Assembly: GCA_910585165.1 (NCBI GenBank)
Contig: CAJUBX010000068.1
Location: 1-12,764, forward strand
Reading direction: 5' to 3'
Origin: an uncultured Oscillibacter sp.
GTDB taxonomy: Bacteria > Bacillota > Clostridia > Oscillospirales > Oscillospiraceae
Length of the DNA: 12,764 bases
The position numbers and the translations under genes were made by a program. Positions 1 to 6,653 of the stretch are shown one piece after another (positions within the stretch are counted from its first letter, which is position 1; each line of letters opens with the position of its first letter). The notes beneath the pieces were generated by a model. The model was not told where the DNA came from, did not search any database, and saw nothing but the letters and a program-made list of their open reading frames with translations.

Positions 1-143
1 CTCCTTTATAATAGCATGGCTTTATCATCCCCAACCATTGCTCCCACGGTATGATTTGCTCTATTTCTTCCGGAAATTCTTTTTTTTGTCCGTACCTGCG
101 CCAGCTCATCGCTCAGGCCCGATAGACTCATTTGCTTATCCAT
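1..143 (-). pseudogene. IS5-family transposase, N-terminal part, frameshifted and cut by the window edge
   Basis: Reading the minus strand from the ATG at 143 gives MDKQMSLSGLSDELAQVRTKK, which resembles the start of a group of IS5-family transposases common in Clostridia. An eight-A tract (plus-strand T run 80-87) then breaks the frame. In the starting frame a TAA is reached near position 10. One frame over, the family sequence resumes as EFPEEIEQIIPWEQW, ending in KPCYYKG at the window edge. Removing one A would restore a continuous frame, so this is most likely a homopolymer frameshift that inactivates the gene, or a sequencing slip in the homopolymer. Only about 48 residues lie in the window, before the DDE catalytic region, so the rest of the element is not visible. 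Family recognition is from memory of the N-terminal pattern. Confidence 0.72.
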
Positions 144-317
144 GTCTTTATTCTATCATGTTCTCGAACTGTTTGCATCAGATTTGTGCGGTGTTGCCTT
201 AGAAAACGCCAATGGAAAAATGTAGTTTTGTGGCGGAGAGGAGGAAAAAAGATAGACTCTCAATAGGGTGCAAAAAGCGGCCGGAAAGGGAATCGGGAAA
301 TGAAAGGAGCAGTATGG

Positions 318-446
318 ATGGACGTCCGAAGCGACAGGCAGAAAGGGATGAGCTATGTGGAGCTGGGAAGGAAGTACCACATGGCCCCCCGAACAGCGAA
401 GCGGTACACGGAATCCCCTCAAAAGCCGGAGTACACGTTAAGTGCC
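318..446 (+). pseudogene. istA: IS21-family transposase IstA, N-terminal fragment
   Basis: The frame that includes ATG 300 and ATG 318 reads MDVRSDRQKGMSYVELGRKY and then RTAKRYTESPQKPEYTLSA. This is the helix-turn-helix start of IS21-family IstA proteins, which bind the element ends before transposition. ATG 318 is preferred because AAGGAG lies at 304-309, eight bases upstream; ATG 300 has no good ribosome site. IstA-like sequence stops at about 438-446 and the frame ends at TGA 477-479 after unrelated residues, so the gene keeps only about 43 of the usual 400-500 residues. The DDE core and istB are gone. The cut coincides with the start of the next IS fragment, which suggests that a later insertion or deletion removed the rest. 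The preceding 174 bases (144-317) hold no gene and probably include the left end of this element and the upstream end of the IS5 element. Confidence 0.68.
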
Positions 447-456
447 TATCCCGAAA

Positions 457-960
457 TTAGAGGAAGTGTGTTATACTGAGTTTGGGTGATAAAAATGGGA
501 AAAGCATACAAATCGTGGACGATATCTGAAGAGATGTGGGAGGCGCTGAAAGCCGCCGCCCCGCCTCGTAAATGGGGTGGTCGTATTTATCCGGGAAAAA
601 GTTTGGGATGCAGTGGCTTTTCCGAAAGCCGCAGGCCTCATAAAAGGGAACAGTCAGCGGGCTGTCCCCGGTGCCCGCAAGAAGGCGGCTCCCCCGGCTC
701 CGGCATTGCCGGACTGCGTGCTCCACCATGGCCCGCTCATAGCCCTGCCTCCGGCTCCCGGGAGCCACGGCGAGGTTTTTGATTTCAAAATCGCCGCCGC
801 CCTCCTCCGTCACCACGCAGACGGCCCGTAGCCCGCCGTCGTACAGGGCCCACAGCGTGCCCCGGTCCAGATAGCGCCCGATCATGCTCTCCTGCTCGTC
901 CCCCAGAAGGAGCAGGGGAAGAAAATTCCGCTTGTTGTCGGAAATTTTGCAAAATTCCAT
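457..960 (-). CDS. GNAT-family N-acetyltransferase, 3' end replaced by IS sequence
   Basis: A 167-residue frame with ribosome site AGGGAGG just upstream of ATG 960. It shows the GNAT fold signature: a beta strand and turn at about 58-66 (EIKNLAVAPG), the acetyl-CoA loop at 70-75, the helix RAMVEHAV, then GTGDSPLTVPFYEACGF (96-112) typical of motif B. Such enzymes move an acetyl group from acetyl-CoA to an amine; the substrate cannot be told. Two faults stand out. The pyrophosphate loop R-x-x-G-x-G/A reads RRQGYE, with Glu at residue 75 (codon GAG) where Gly (GGG) or Ala is expected. In addition, after about residue 138 (YEAGRRLS) the remaining 29 residues are the antisense of the IS5-family fragment at 447-555 and not acetyltransferase sequence. 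Family members usually end 8-12 residues after this point. The gene is probably decaying, or makes a protein with a foreign tail and weakened cofactor binding. Confidence 0.8.
   Translation of the reverse strand: MEFCKISDNKRNFLPLLLLGDEQESMIGRYLDRGTLWALYDGGLRAVCVVTEEGGGDFEIKNLAVAPGSRRQGYERAMVEHAVRQCRSRGSRLLAGTGDSPLTVPFYEACGFRKSHCIPNFFPDKYDHPIYEAGRRLSAPPTSLQISSTICMLFPFLSPKLSITHFL
495..554 (+). pseudogene. IS5-family (IS427/IS1031-like) transposase, first ~18 codons only
   Basis: From ATG 495 the frame reads MGKAYKSWTISEEMWEAL, the typical opening of one branch of IS5-family transposases (a short basic start, then a W-x-I-[ST]-[DE]-E-x-[FW]-x-x-[LV] helix). Beyond about 548-555 the similarity stops, and the bases instead encode the acetyltransferase on the opposite strand. 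About 50 bases upstream (447-494) are probably the leader and terminal repeat of this element. The remnant therefore carries the 5' end of an IS whose remainder is absent. Its 3' edge is the point where the native end of the acetyltransferase gene was lost. The match is short, so the family call is only moderately secure. Confidence 0.55.
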
Positions 961-1008
961 GAAGACCTCCCTGAAAAACCGGGCAGACTAGGCCTGGAGG
1001 TGATTTGG

Positions 1009-1191
1009 ATGTACGGCGCGGAATACCTGAGCCTGGAGGACCTTCTGGATCAGGACCCCTCGGCTTACGAGTTTTTCCAGACCCTTTCCCCGGAGGCCAA
1101 AACCCTGCTGGAGGAGGAGGACGGCGTAACTTCTTTCGCCCGCCTCCAGTCCAAGGCGGCCCAAATGAGGAGAGCTGGCTTGATGGAGTAG
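1009..1191 (+). CDS. Small acidic protein of unknown function (60 aa)
   Basis: ATG 1009 follows GGAGG (996-1000) at eight bases; an in-frame GTG at 1000 overlaps that ribosome site and is unlikely to be used. The product begins MYGAEYLSLEDLLDQDPSAY and is short, acidic and predicted helical, with no membrane segment, signal peptide or cysteine motif. Codon use (GAG, CTG, GAC, CCC) matches the surrounding real genes, and the frame ends directly before a strong hairpin terminator, both of which support a true gene. It is divergent from the acetyltransferase with only 48 bases between starts and converges on the chemoreceptor. I have a vague recollection of similar small hypothetical proteins in Clostridia but cannot name the family, and no function can be given. 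No promoter is obvious in the 48-base gap. Confidence 0.6.
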   Translation: MYGAEYLSLEDLLDQDPSAYEFFQTLSPEAKTLLEEEDGVTSFARLQSKAAQMRRAGLME

Positions 1192-1192
1192 G

Positions 1193-1224
1193 AAAAAGCC
1201 GCCCGGGCGCTTGCCCAGGCGGCT
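1193..1224. terminator. Bidirectional Rho-independent terminator
   Basis: AGCCGCC-C-GGGC, loop GCTT, then GCCC-A-GGCGGCT form an 11-pair stem with one mismatch (1197-1224). On the minus strand it is followed by five T (plus-strand A run 1193-1197), so it is best suited to ending the chemoreceptor transcript that finishes at 1235. On the plus strand it lies six bases after the stop of the 60-residue gene, with a weaker T stretch (CTTTT at 1231-1235), so it probably serves both. Confidence 0.8.
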
Positions 1225-1234
1225 CCTCTGCTTT

Positions 1235-2896
1235 TCAGCGTCCCTTTTTGAGGCGGAACTTCCGCGTCTCGTCCTCCAGCTTGTGGACCTCCTCAAAGAG
1301 CTCCGAGCTGACGGCGGCGGACTCCTCGCTGCTGGCGGAGTTCGTCTGGACCACGGCGGAAATCTGGCCGATGCCTTCGGTGACCTGGGCGATGGAGGAG
1401 GCCTCGCCCCGGACGGCCTCGGCGATGGTGTTGATGGTGGTGTTGGACTGCATCACCAGCTCCAGGGTCTTTTTCAGGGACTCGGAGACCTGGCCCACAA
1501 TGCGGCTGCCCTGTTCCGTGGCTTCGACGGAGTTATCGATAAGGTCCTTGGTGGCCTTGGCGGCCTCGTCGGACCGGGTGGCAAGGCTGCGGACCTCGTC
1601 GGCCACCACGGCAAAGCCCTTGCCGGCGGAACCCGCCCGGGCAGCTTCCACGGCGGCGTTCAGCGCCAGAATATTGGTCTGGAAGGCGATGTCCTCAATG
1701 GTGGCGATGATGCGCCCAATCTCCTGGGAGGACTTGGTAATGTCGCTCATAGCGGAGACCATCTGCTCCATCTGCCTGCCGCTGATGGTCACCTGCTCCC
1801 CGGTGAGGCGGGCGCTCTCCAGGGCAGCGGCGGCAGACCGGACGTTCTGCTCTGCGCCCTTGGAGAGGTCGTCCAGGGTGGCGTAAAGCTCCTCCACGGC
1901 GCTGGCCTGCTCCGTGGCGCCCTGGGCCAGGGCCTGGGCGCCGCTGGAGAGCTGGCCGGCATTGCTGGAGACCCGGCCCTGGGTATGGACGATGCTGCCC
2001 AAGGTGTCGGAGATGGTGGAGGTGAAGCTGTCCAAAGAGGACTCGATGGACTGGAAGTCGCCGATGTAGGACGTGGAGGTGGAAACGTCGAAGTTGCCCT
2101 GGGACAGCTGGCCCATGACGCGGTTGATATCTTCCACATAGCTGTGAATCAGACGCATGGACTTTTCCAGAGTCTTGGCAAGCTCGCCCAGCTCGTTTTC
2201 GGACTGGTAGTCCATCTTCAAATCCAGGCGGCCCTCCTGAAGGGGACGGGCCCGGTCGGTAATGAGCAGAATGGGCTTCACTACCTGCTTGCCCACGTAA
2301 GTAACCAGGCCGAAGAGGCAGATAAGGGCCAGCACCAGGCAGATAAAGCACACCAGCTGCATCTGGAGAATGAGGAAGTGCAGCTTTTCCAGCCCTGCAT
2401 TGTTGGCGGCGGTTTCCAGCTCTATCACTTTATCAAGCTTGCCCACCAGGGTGGTGATGTTGGACAGGATGGTTTCCTGGTAATAGGCCTGGGCTTCCGC
2501 AGGGCTGGTCTTCAGCATATCCAGCACATAGGTGGCGGACTGATGGATCTCCTTATGTAAGGGCTCCAGCTCGCTGCGCAGGGCCAGAATCTCGGGGTCG
2601 TCGGTCTCCGCTTCCCCGTAAATCCACTGGCCCAGGGTGCACTTCGTGGGGTCTGTGCTGCCGGTAAACTCGGTCCCGGCGTAAAGGGCGTTGCTGAGGT
2701 TGCTGGCCCATTTGTAGTGGGCGGTTTCCGCCCCTTGGGCCCGCTGAAGCAGGGCGGCGGCCTGGGCGTTGGCGTTTTGGACGCCTTGGATGCGCAGGAT
2801 GTTGGCGGTCGTCACGAAGCTGAACAGCAGGATTGAGATAAGAGCTGCGGCCGTGCGGATCCAAACGGTTCTTTTGATGCTTTTTTTCATACTCAT
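1235..2896 (-). CDS. Methyl-accepting chemotaxis protein with extracytoplasmic CZB-like domain
   Basis: This is a 553-residue chemoreceptor. ATG 2896 (MSMKKSIKRT) is chosen because GGGAGGA lies upstream at a workable distance and a hydrophobic segment follows at once; the open frame runs further upstream but reads as non-coding. Order: membrane helix 1 (about 15-34), outer domain (35-175), membrane helix 2 (about 176-200), HAMP (201-255), then the cytoplasmic signalling coiled coil. The hairpin tip includes EDIAFQTNILALNAAVEAAR (401-420) and GKGFAVVADEVRSLA (425-439), which contacts CheA and CheW. The outer domain carries His60, Trp63, Cys86-x-x-Gly-x-Trp91, His114 and His118. This matches the CZB zinc-binding pattern (three His and one Cys), but CZB usually lies in the cytoplasm. 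There is no CheR-docking pentapeptide at the C-terminus (ends FRLKKGR). The gene is monocistronic, with its own promoter and terminator. The ligand is inferred, not shown. Confidence 0.93.
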   Translation of the reverse strand: MSMKKSIKRTVWIRTAAALISILLFSFVTTANILRIQGVQNANAQAAALLQRAQGAETAHYKWASNLSNALYAGTEFTGSTDPTKCTLGQWIYGEAETDDPEILALRSELEPLHKEIHQSATYVLDMLKTSPAEAQAYYQETILSNITTLVGKLDKVIELETAANNAGLEKLHFLILQMQLVCFICLVLALICLFGLVTYVGKQVVKPILLITDRARPLQEGRLDLKMDYQSENELGELAKTLEKSMRLIHSYVEDINRVMGQLSQGNFDVSTSTSYIGDFQSIESSLDSFTSTISDTLGSIVHTQGRVSSNAGQLSSGAQALAQGATEQASAVEELYATLDDLSKGAEQNVRSAAAALESARLTGEQVTISGRQMEQMVSAMSDITKSSQEIGRIIATIEDIAFQTNILALNAAVEAARAGSAGKGFAVVADEVRSLATRSDEAAKATKDLIDNSVEATEQGSRIVGQVSESLKKTLELVMQSNTTINTIAEAVRGEASSIAQVTEGIGQISAVVQTNSASSEESAAVSSELFEEVHKLEDETRKFRLKKGR

Positions 2897-2941
2897 AAAC
2901 GGCGTATCCTCCCACTCGGTTTTAGATAAAGCAACAGCTTT

Positions 2942-2969
2942 ATTATAACATATTTCCATCATATTGCAA
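2942..2969 (-). promoter_or_regulatory. Promoter of the chemoreceptor gene
   Basis: On the minus strand TTGCAA (2969-2964) and TATAAT (2947-2942) are separated by 16 bases, with TG one base ahead of the -10 box (TGTTATAAT), an extended -10 element. Transcription would start about 35 bases before the chemoreceptor ATG. Confidence 0.78.
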
Positions 2970-3185
2970 CAGCAACCGGAAAGATGCCGGCAAAAATTTT
3001 GCCCTCCGCCGGATTTGTTCAGCAAAATAACGAAAACGATTGTCCGCGATAGAAAGACACGTGAAGGACCAATTTTTTCAGATACCTCGTGTCGTCCGCC
3101 ATTGAAGGACAAAATGCTGCTGTTTCGAGGGCAGCAGCCGCGCCGGGAGGCGGAATCCGGGAAATCTTTCTGTGAAGTATTTACC

Positions 3186-3214
3186 TTGTCAAACGGGGGA
3201 AAAGGACGTAAAAT
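3186..3214 (+). promoter_or_regulatory. Promoter of the livJHMGF operon
   Basis: TTGTCA (3186-3191), a 17-base spacer and TAAAAT (3209-3214) make a close match to the sigma-A consensus, about 50 bases ahead of the livJ start. No operator is evident beyond a short GGAC-GAAG-GTCC hairpin at about 3228-3239 in the leader. Confidence 0.78.
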
Positions 3215-3263
3215 AAGCGGCATATCGGGACGAAGGTCCTATTTGTATAGGAGGATGAAAAGA

Positions 3264-4457
3264 ATGAAAAAGTTTTTTGCCATGCTTCTGGCTCTGGCTA
3301 TGGTCCTGAGCCTGGCCGCCTGCGGCGGCGGTTCCGGCTCCGGTTCCGGGGACGGCCAGACCTCCGGCGGCAGCGGCGGCAAGACCGTTAAAATCGGCGT
3401 GTTTGAGCCCGCCACCGGAGACTCCGGCGCAGGCGGCAAGCAGGAGATGCTGGGCATGCAGTACGGCAACAAGGAAACTCCCACCGTGGAGATCGGCGGC
3501 GAGACCTATAACGTCGAGCTGGTCTACGCCGACAACGCCTCCTCCGCCGACAAGGCTCCCACCGCCGCTTCCCAGCTGGTCAGCCAGGACGTGAGCCTGG
3601 TGCTGGGCACCTACGGTTCCGGCTGTGCCATCGCCGGCGGTCCCGTTTTCGGCGAGGCGGGCCTTGCCGCCATCGGCGTCACCTGCACGAACCCCGGCGT
3701 CACCGCAGGCAACGACTATTACTTCCGCATCTGCTTCCTGGACCCCTTCCAGGGCACGGTTCTGGCCAACTTCGCCCAGGAGAAGTTCTCCGCCAAGAAG
3801 GCGTACCTTCTGGGCGAGCTGGGCAACGATTATGACCAGGGCCTTTTGAACTACTTCGAGCAGGCCTTTGACGGCGAGTGCGTGAAGGATTCCTTCCCCG
3901 CCAACACCTCCGACTTCTCCACCTTCCTGAATAAGGCCGTGGCCGAGGACTGCGACGTTGTGTTCTGCCCCGTCTCCATCGCCTACTCCACCCAGATTGT
4001 GAAGCTGGCCGCCTCCATGAACCTGGATATCCCCATTCTGGGCTCCGATACCCTGGACAACAACAAGGTTCTGGATGCCGCCAAGGGCTCCAGCGTCCAG
4101 CTCTATGTCTCCACCTTCTATCAGGAGGGCGGCTCTCCCGAATTTGACGAGGGCATCAAGGCGTGGCTGAACGAGGATTCCACAGCCATGACCAACAACG
4201 GAGGAGACGACACCATCGCCGCCGTCACCGCCATGGGCTATGACGCGTACTACGTGGCCCTGGAGGCTCTCAAGGCCGCCGGTTCCACCGACAAGGCCGC
4301 CGTCAAGGCCGCCCTTCCCAGCCTGACCTACACCGGCGTGTCCGGAGCCATCGCCTTCGACGAGGTGGGCGACGCGATCCGGGATACCGCCTATATCAAG
4401 ACGGCGGACAACGCTGCCGGGGCCTGGACGCTGGAGACCGTCCAGACGGCGAAATAA
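3264..4457 (+). CDS. livJ: Branched-chain amino acid ABC transporter, substrate-binding lipoprotein
   Basis: A 397-residue type-1 periplasmic-binding-fold protein. ATG 3264 is chosen over the in-frame ATG 3255 because AGGAGG (3249-3254) sits nine bases from the former but touches the latter. Residues 1-19 are a lipoprotein signal with lipobox L-A-A-C (Cys20), followed by a Gly/Ser-rich tether (21-39), so the protein is anchored outside the membrane. The mature domain starts at about 41 (TVKIGVFEPATGDSGAGG) and shows the family landmarks VLGTYGSG (113-120) and GNDYDQG (187-193). It captures ligand and delivers it to LivH/LivM. Branched-chain amino acids are the default assignment for the family, but related receptors bind other amino acids, amides or aromatic compounds. 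It is first in a five-gene operon and is separated from livH by 161 bases containing strong hairpins, consistent with more receptor than permease being made. Confidence 0.93.
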   Translation: MKKFFAMLLALAMVLSLAACGGGSGSGSGDGQTSGGSGGKTVKIGVFEPATGDSGAGGKQEMLGMQYGNKETPTVEIGGETYNVELVYADNASSADKAPTAASQLVSQDVSLVLGTYGSGCAIAGGPVFGEAGLAAIGVTCTNPGVTAGNDYYFRICFLDPFQGTVLANFAQEKFSAKKAYLLGELGNDYDQGLLNYFEQAFDGECVKDSFPANTSDFSTFLNKAVAEDCDVVFCPVSIAYSTQIVKLAASMNLDIPILGSDTLDNNKVLDAAKGSSVQLYVSTFYQEGGSPEFDEGIKAWLNEDSTAMTNNGGDDTIAAVTAMGYDAYYVALEALKAAGSTDKAAVKAALPSLTYTGVSGAIAFDEVGDAIRDTAYIKTADNAAGAWTLETVQTAK

Positions 4458-4485
4458 GAACCATAGCGCTGCCTTGCGCATCTGC

Positions 4486-4525
4486 GCCGGAATGCCTGCC
4501 GGGGTCCTCCCCGGCAGGTTCCGGC
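4486..4525 (+). promoter_or_regulatory. Strong hairpin after livJ (attenuator or mRNA 3'-end stabiliser)
   Basis: CCTGCCGGGG (4495-4504), loop TCCT and CCCCGGCAGG (4509-4518) form a perfect 10-pair stem. It is extended by GCCGGAA (4486-4492) pairing with TTCCGGC (4519-4525) across a two-base bulge. No proper T tract follows (ATTTC only), so it is a poor complete terminator. It fits a barrier protecting the livJ end of a processed transcript. Confidence 0.65.
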
Positions 4526-4540
4526 ATTTCCCGGGGCTGC

Positions 4541-4571
4541 CTCGAAAGGGGCCGGTTCGGCCTTTTTCGAG
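4541..4571 (+). terminator. Second hairpin between livJ and livH, possible partial terminator
   Basis: CTCGAAAGGGGCCG (4541-4554), loop GTT and CGGCCTTTTTCGAG (4558-4571) pair over 14 positions, with two G-U pairs in RNA. The T run is inside the stem rather than after it, so release would be partial at most. With the preceding hairpin it probably sets the livJ-to-livH expression ratio; the liv genes downstream have no separate promoter that I can see. Confidence 0.5.
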
Positions 4572-4618
4572 ACGGTCCTCCGCGTCCCCACATCAAAACG
4601 ACAAGGGAGGGTTTCCGC

Positions 4619-5494
4619 GTGCAATACGCCATTTCCATCCTGCTCTCCGGCGTGTCCCTGGGCGGCCAGTACGCCCTGATTGCCATCGGGTATACCATGG
4701 TCTACGGCATCCTGCGCCTGATTAACTTCGCCCACGGCGACGTGTTCATGGTGGCGGGCCTGATGATGGTCTACCTCACCGCCAGCCTGCCTCTGGCGGT
4801 CTCCGTTCCTCTGGTGCTGGTCCTGACGGTGCTTTTGGGCTTTATCATTGAGCGGGCGGCCTACAAGCCCCTGCGGGAGGCACCCCGGATGAGCGTCATG
4901 ATCTCCGCCATCGGCGTGAGCTACCTGCTTCAGAACCTGGCGACCTATATCACCGGCGGCCTGCCCCAGATGTACCCGGAGATTCCGGGCATCTCCGCCA
5001 CCGTCACCATCGCCGGGGTTCCCACGAAATGGGTCACGGTGGTGACCCCTGTGCTGGTACTGGTGCTGGTGCTGGCCCTGACCCGGCTCATCCACCATAC
5101 CAAGGTGGGCATGGCTATGCGGGCGGTGGCCAAGGACTTTGAGACCGCCCAGCTTATGGGCATCAAAATCAACGCGGTTATCTCCGTCACCTTTATCATC
5201 GGTTCCTTCCTGGCGGCGGTGGGCTCCGTGCTGTACTTCACCAATTACCAGTCCATCGTCCCCCTGTCCGGCTCCCTGCCGGGGCTCCGGGCCTTTGTGG
5301 CGGCGGTGTTCGGGGGCATCGGCTCCATCCCCGGAGCGGTGGTGGGGGCCTTTATCATCGGCCTTTCCGAGAGCGTCATCAAGGGCTCCAGCTGGAGCAT
5401 TTTCTCCGACGCGTTCACCTTCGCCCTGCTGATCGTCATTCTGGTGGTGAAGCCCACGGGCCTGTTCGGTGAGAAGGTCACCGACAAAGTGTAA
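4619..5494 (+). CDS. livH: Branched-chain amino acid ABC transporter permease LivH
   Basis: A 291-residue, highly hydrophobic protein of the usual LivH length. It starts at GTG 4619, eight bases after GGGAGG (4605-4610); no better ATG is available without losing the conserved opening. It begins MQYAISILLSGVSLGGQYAL and continues with the family stretch LRLINFAHGDVFMVAG (32-47), which lies in the first conserved membrane region. The cytoplasmic coupling-loop region is about 161-182 (HTKVGMAMRAVAKD, then LMGIKINAV), and a Gly-rich turn near the end reads FGGIGSIPGAVVG (231-243). It forms the transmembrane channel with LivM and is driven by LivG/LivF. livM follows after 13 bases. No frameshift or missing segment is visible. 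Confidence 0.94.
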   Translation: MQYAISILLSGVSLGGQYALIAIGYTMVYGILRLINFAHGDVFMVAGLMMVYLTASLPLAVSVPLVLVLTVLLGFIIERAAYKPLREAPRMSVMISAIGVSYLLQNLATYITGGLPQMYPEIPGISATVTIAGVPTKWVTVVTPVLVLVLVLALTRLIHHTKVGMAMRAVAKDFETAQLMGIKINAVISVTFIIGSFLAAVGSVLYFTNYQSIVPLSGSLPGLRAFVAAVFGGIGSIPGAVVGAFIIGLSESVIKGSSWSIFSDAFTFALLIVILVVKPTGLFGEKVTDKV

Positions 5495-5507
5495 GGGGGC
5501 GGACGGT

Positions 5508-6653
5508 ATGAAACAAACGGTAAAAAAGAGTACCTGGGCGGTGCTGCTCTGCGTCCTGGCCCTGCTGGCGGCGGTGGTGGTTCTGGAGAACGTGCTGGAC
5601 CCCAACAAGAACATCATGGTGTTTGCCGCATTGAAAAAAGGCGCGGTCTACGCGCTGGTGGCCGTGTCCATGAACCTGCTCAACGGCTTTACGGGCCTTT
5701 TCTCCCTGGGGCAGGCAGGCTTCATGCTGCTGGGCGCGTACACTTACGCCATCTTGACCATTCCCGCCGCCCAGCGGGACACCGTATACTATATTTATAA
5801 CGGCTCCGCCGTCAACTTCTCCCTGCCGGAGCTGTTCGGCGGCGGGACTGCCGGCCTGGTGCTGGGGGTGCTGGCGGCGCTGATTCTGGGGGGCTGCGTG
5901 GCGGCGGCGGTGGCCTGGCTCATCGGGCTTCCCGTGCTGCGTCTGAAAAGCGACTACCTGGCCATTGCCACCCTGGGCTTTGGCGAAATTATCCGGGCGG
6001 TGTTCCAGTGGGATAAGCTGGGTCCCGTCACCAACGGCGCCAACGCCTTAAAGAGCTTCCCCACCTTCTCCAGCTTCAACATTCAAAACGCCGCCGGGGA
6101 GACGGTGCTGCGCCTGTCCACCTTCACGGCCTTCCTGCTGGCGGGAATCTGCATCGCCGTGATTGTGCTGCTGATCAACTCCACCTACGGCCGGGCCTTC
6201 AAGGCCATCCGGGACGACGAGGTGGCGGCGGAGGCCATGGGCATCAACCTCTCCAAGCACAAGCGGCTGGCCTTTGTCATCAGCTCCTTCTTCGCCGGGG
6301 TGGGGGGCGGCATGTTCGCCATGTTCGCCAACCAGGCCCAGGCGAAGACCTTCACCACCGCCATGACCTATGAGATTTTGCTGATCGTGGTCATCGGCGG
6401 CATCGGCTCCGTGTCGGGCAGCTGCATCGCGGCGTTTTTGTACGTCGCCGCCAGTGAGTGGTGGCTCCGCTTCCTGGACGCGGAGACCTTCGTCGGTGGG
6501 GTCAAGGTTCCCCTGCTCCGCAACGGCTTCCGCATGGTGGTGTTCTCCGTGGTCATTATGATCGTGGTGCTGTTCTTCCGCCGGGGACTGATGGGAGACA
6601 AGGAGCTGCCGGACCTCTTCAAGAAACGCCGGAAAGGGGGCGCGGCAAAATGA
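5508..6653 (+). CDS. livM: Branched-chain amino acid ABC transporter permease LivM
   Basis: A 381-residue permease. ATG 5508 (MKQTVKKSTWAV) is preferred over upstream in-frame starts because these overlap livH and lack a ribosome site, while AAGGGGGCGGA (5493-5503) precedes 5508. Family landmarks are LLNGFTGLFSLGQAGFMLLG near the N-terminus, the coupling segment FKAIRDDEVAAEAMGIN, and IGGIGSVSGS near the end. It pairs with LivH to form the membrane channel. It is somewhat longer than many LivM proteins, mainly through an outward loop (about residues 89-118, including YYIYNGSAVNF) and a basic C-terminal tail (KKRRKGGAAK). Its stop overlaps the livG start in an ATGA arrangement (6650-6653), which indicates translational coupling. 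Confidence 0.94.
   Translation: MKQTVKKSTWAVLLCVLALLAAVVVLENVLDPNKNIMVFAALKKGAVYALVAVSMNLLNGFTGLFSLGQAGFMLLGAYTYAILTIPAAQRDTVYYIYNGSAVNFSLPELFGGGTAGLVLGVLAALILGGCVAAAVAWLIGLPVLRLKSDYLAIATLGFGEIIRAVFQWDKLGPVTNGANALKSFPTFSSFNIQNAAGETVLRLSTFTAFLLAGICIAVIVLLINSTYGRAFKAIRDDEVAAEAMGINLSKHKRLAFVISSFFAGVGGGMFAMFANQAQAKTFTTAMTYEILLIVVIGGIGSVSGSCIAAFLYVAASEWWLRFLDAETFVGGVKVPLLRNGFRMVVFSVVIMIVVLFFRRGLMGDKELPDLFKKRRKGGAAK

Larger units (their letters stand above)
2897..3263. other. Divergent intergenic region between chemoreceptor and livJ
   Basis: These 367 bases hold no convincing gene. Near each end is a sigma-A-type promoter pointing outward (2942-2969 minus, 3186-3214 plus). The centre has a small inverted repeat, GCTGCTG (3116-3122) pairing with CAGCAGC (3132-3138), of unknown role. 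The heptamer GAAGGAC occurs twice (3063-3069 and 3104-3110). The livJ leader downstream of its promoter is only about 50 bases, too short for a T-box or another classical amino-acid riboswitch. I see no sigma-28 flagellar-type promoter for the chemoreceptor. Confidence 0.6.

Noticed and set aside
1211..2560. Long plus-strand open frame (449 codons) opposite the chemoreceptor gene
   Set aside because: It is antisense to a clear chemoreceptor; its Gly/Leu/His-rich sequence has no domain logic and is a product of high GC at third positions.
3215..3263. T-box or leucine-responsive leader ahead of livJ
   Set aside because: The leader is about 50 bases with only a four-pair hairpin and no T-box sequence or leader peptide.
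3189..4481. Long minus-strand open frame opposite livJ
   Set aside because: It lies fully antisense to livJ, whose lipobox, fold motifs and ribosome site are clear; the antisense product is low-complexity Gly/Val.
4391..5617. Minus-strand open frame of 408 codons opposite livH
   Set aside because: His/Gln/Gly-rich shadow of a membrane protein gene, without ribosome site or domain pattern.
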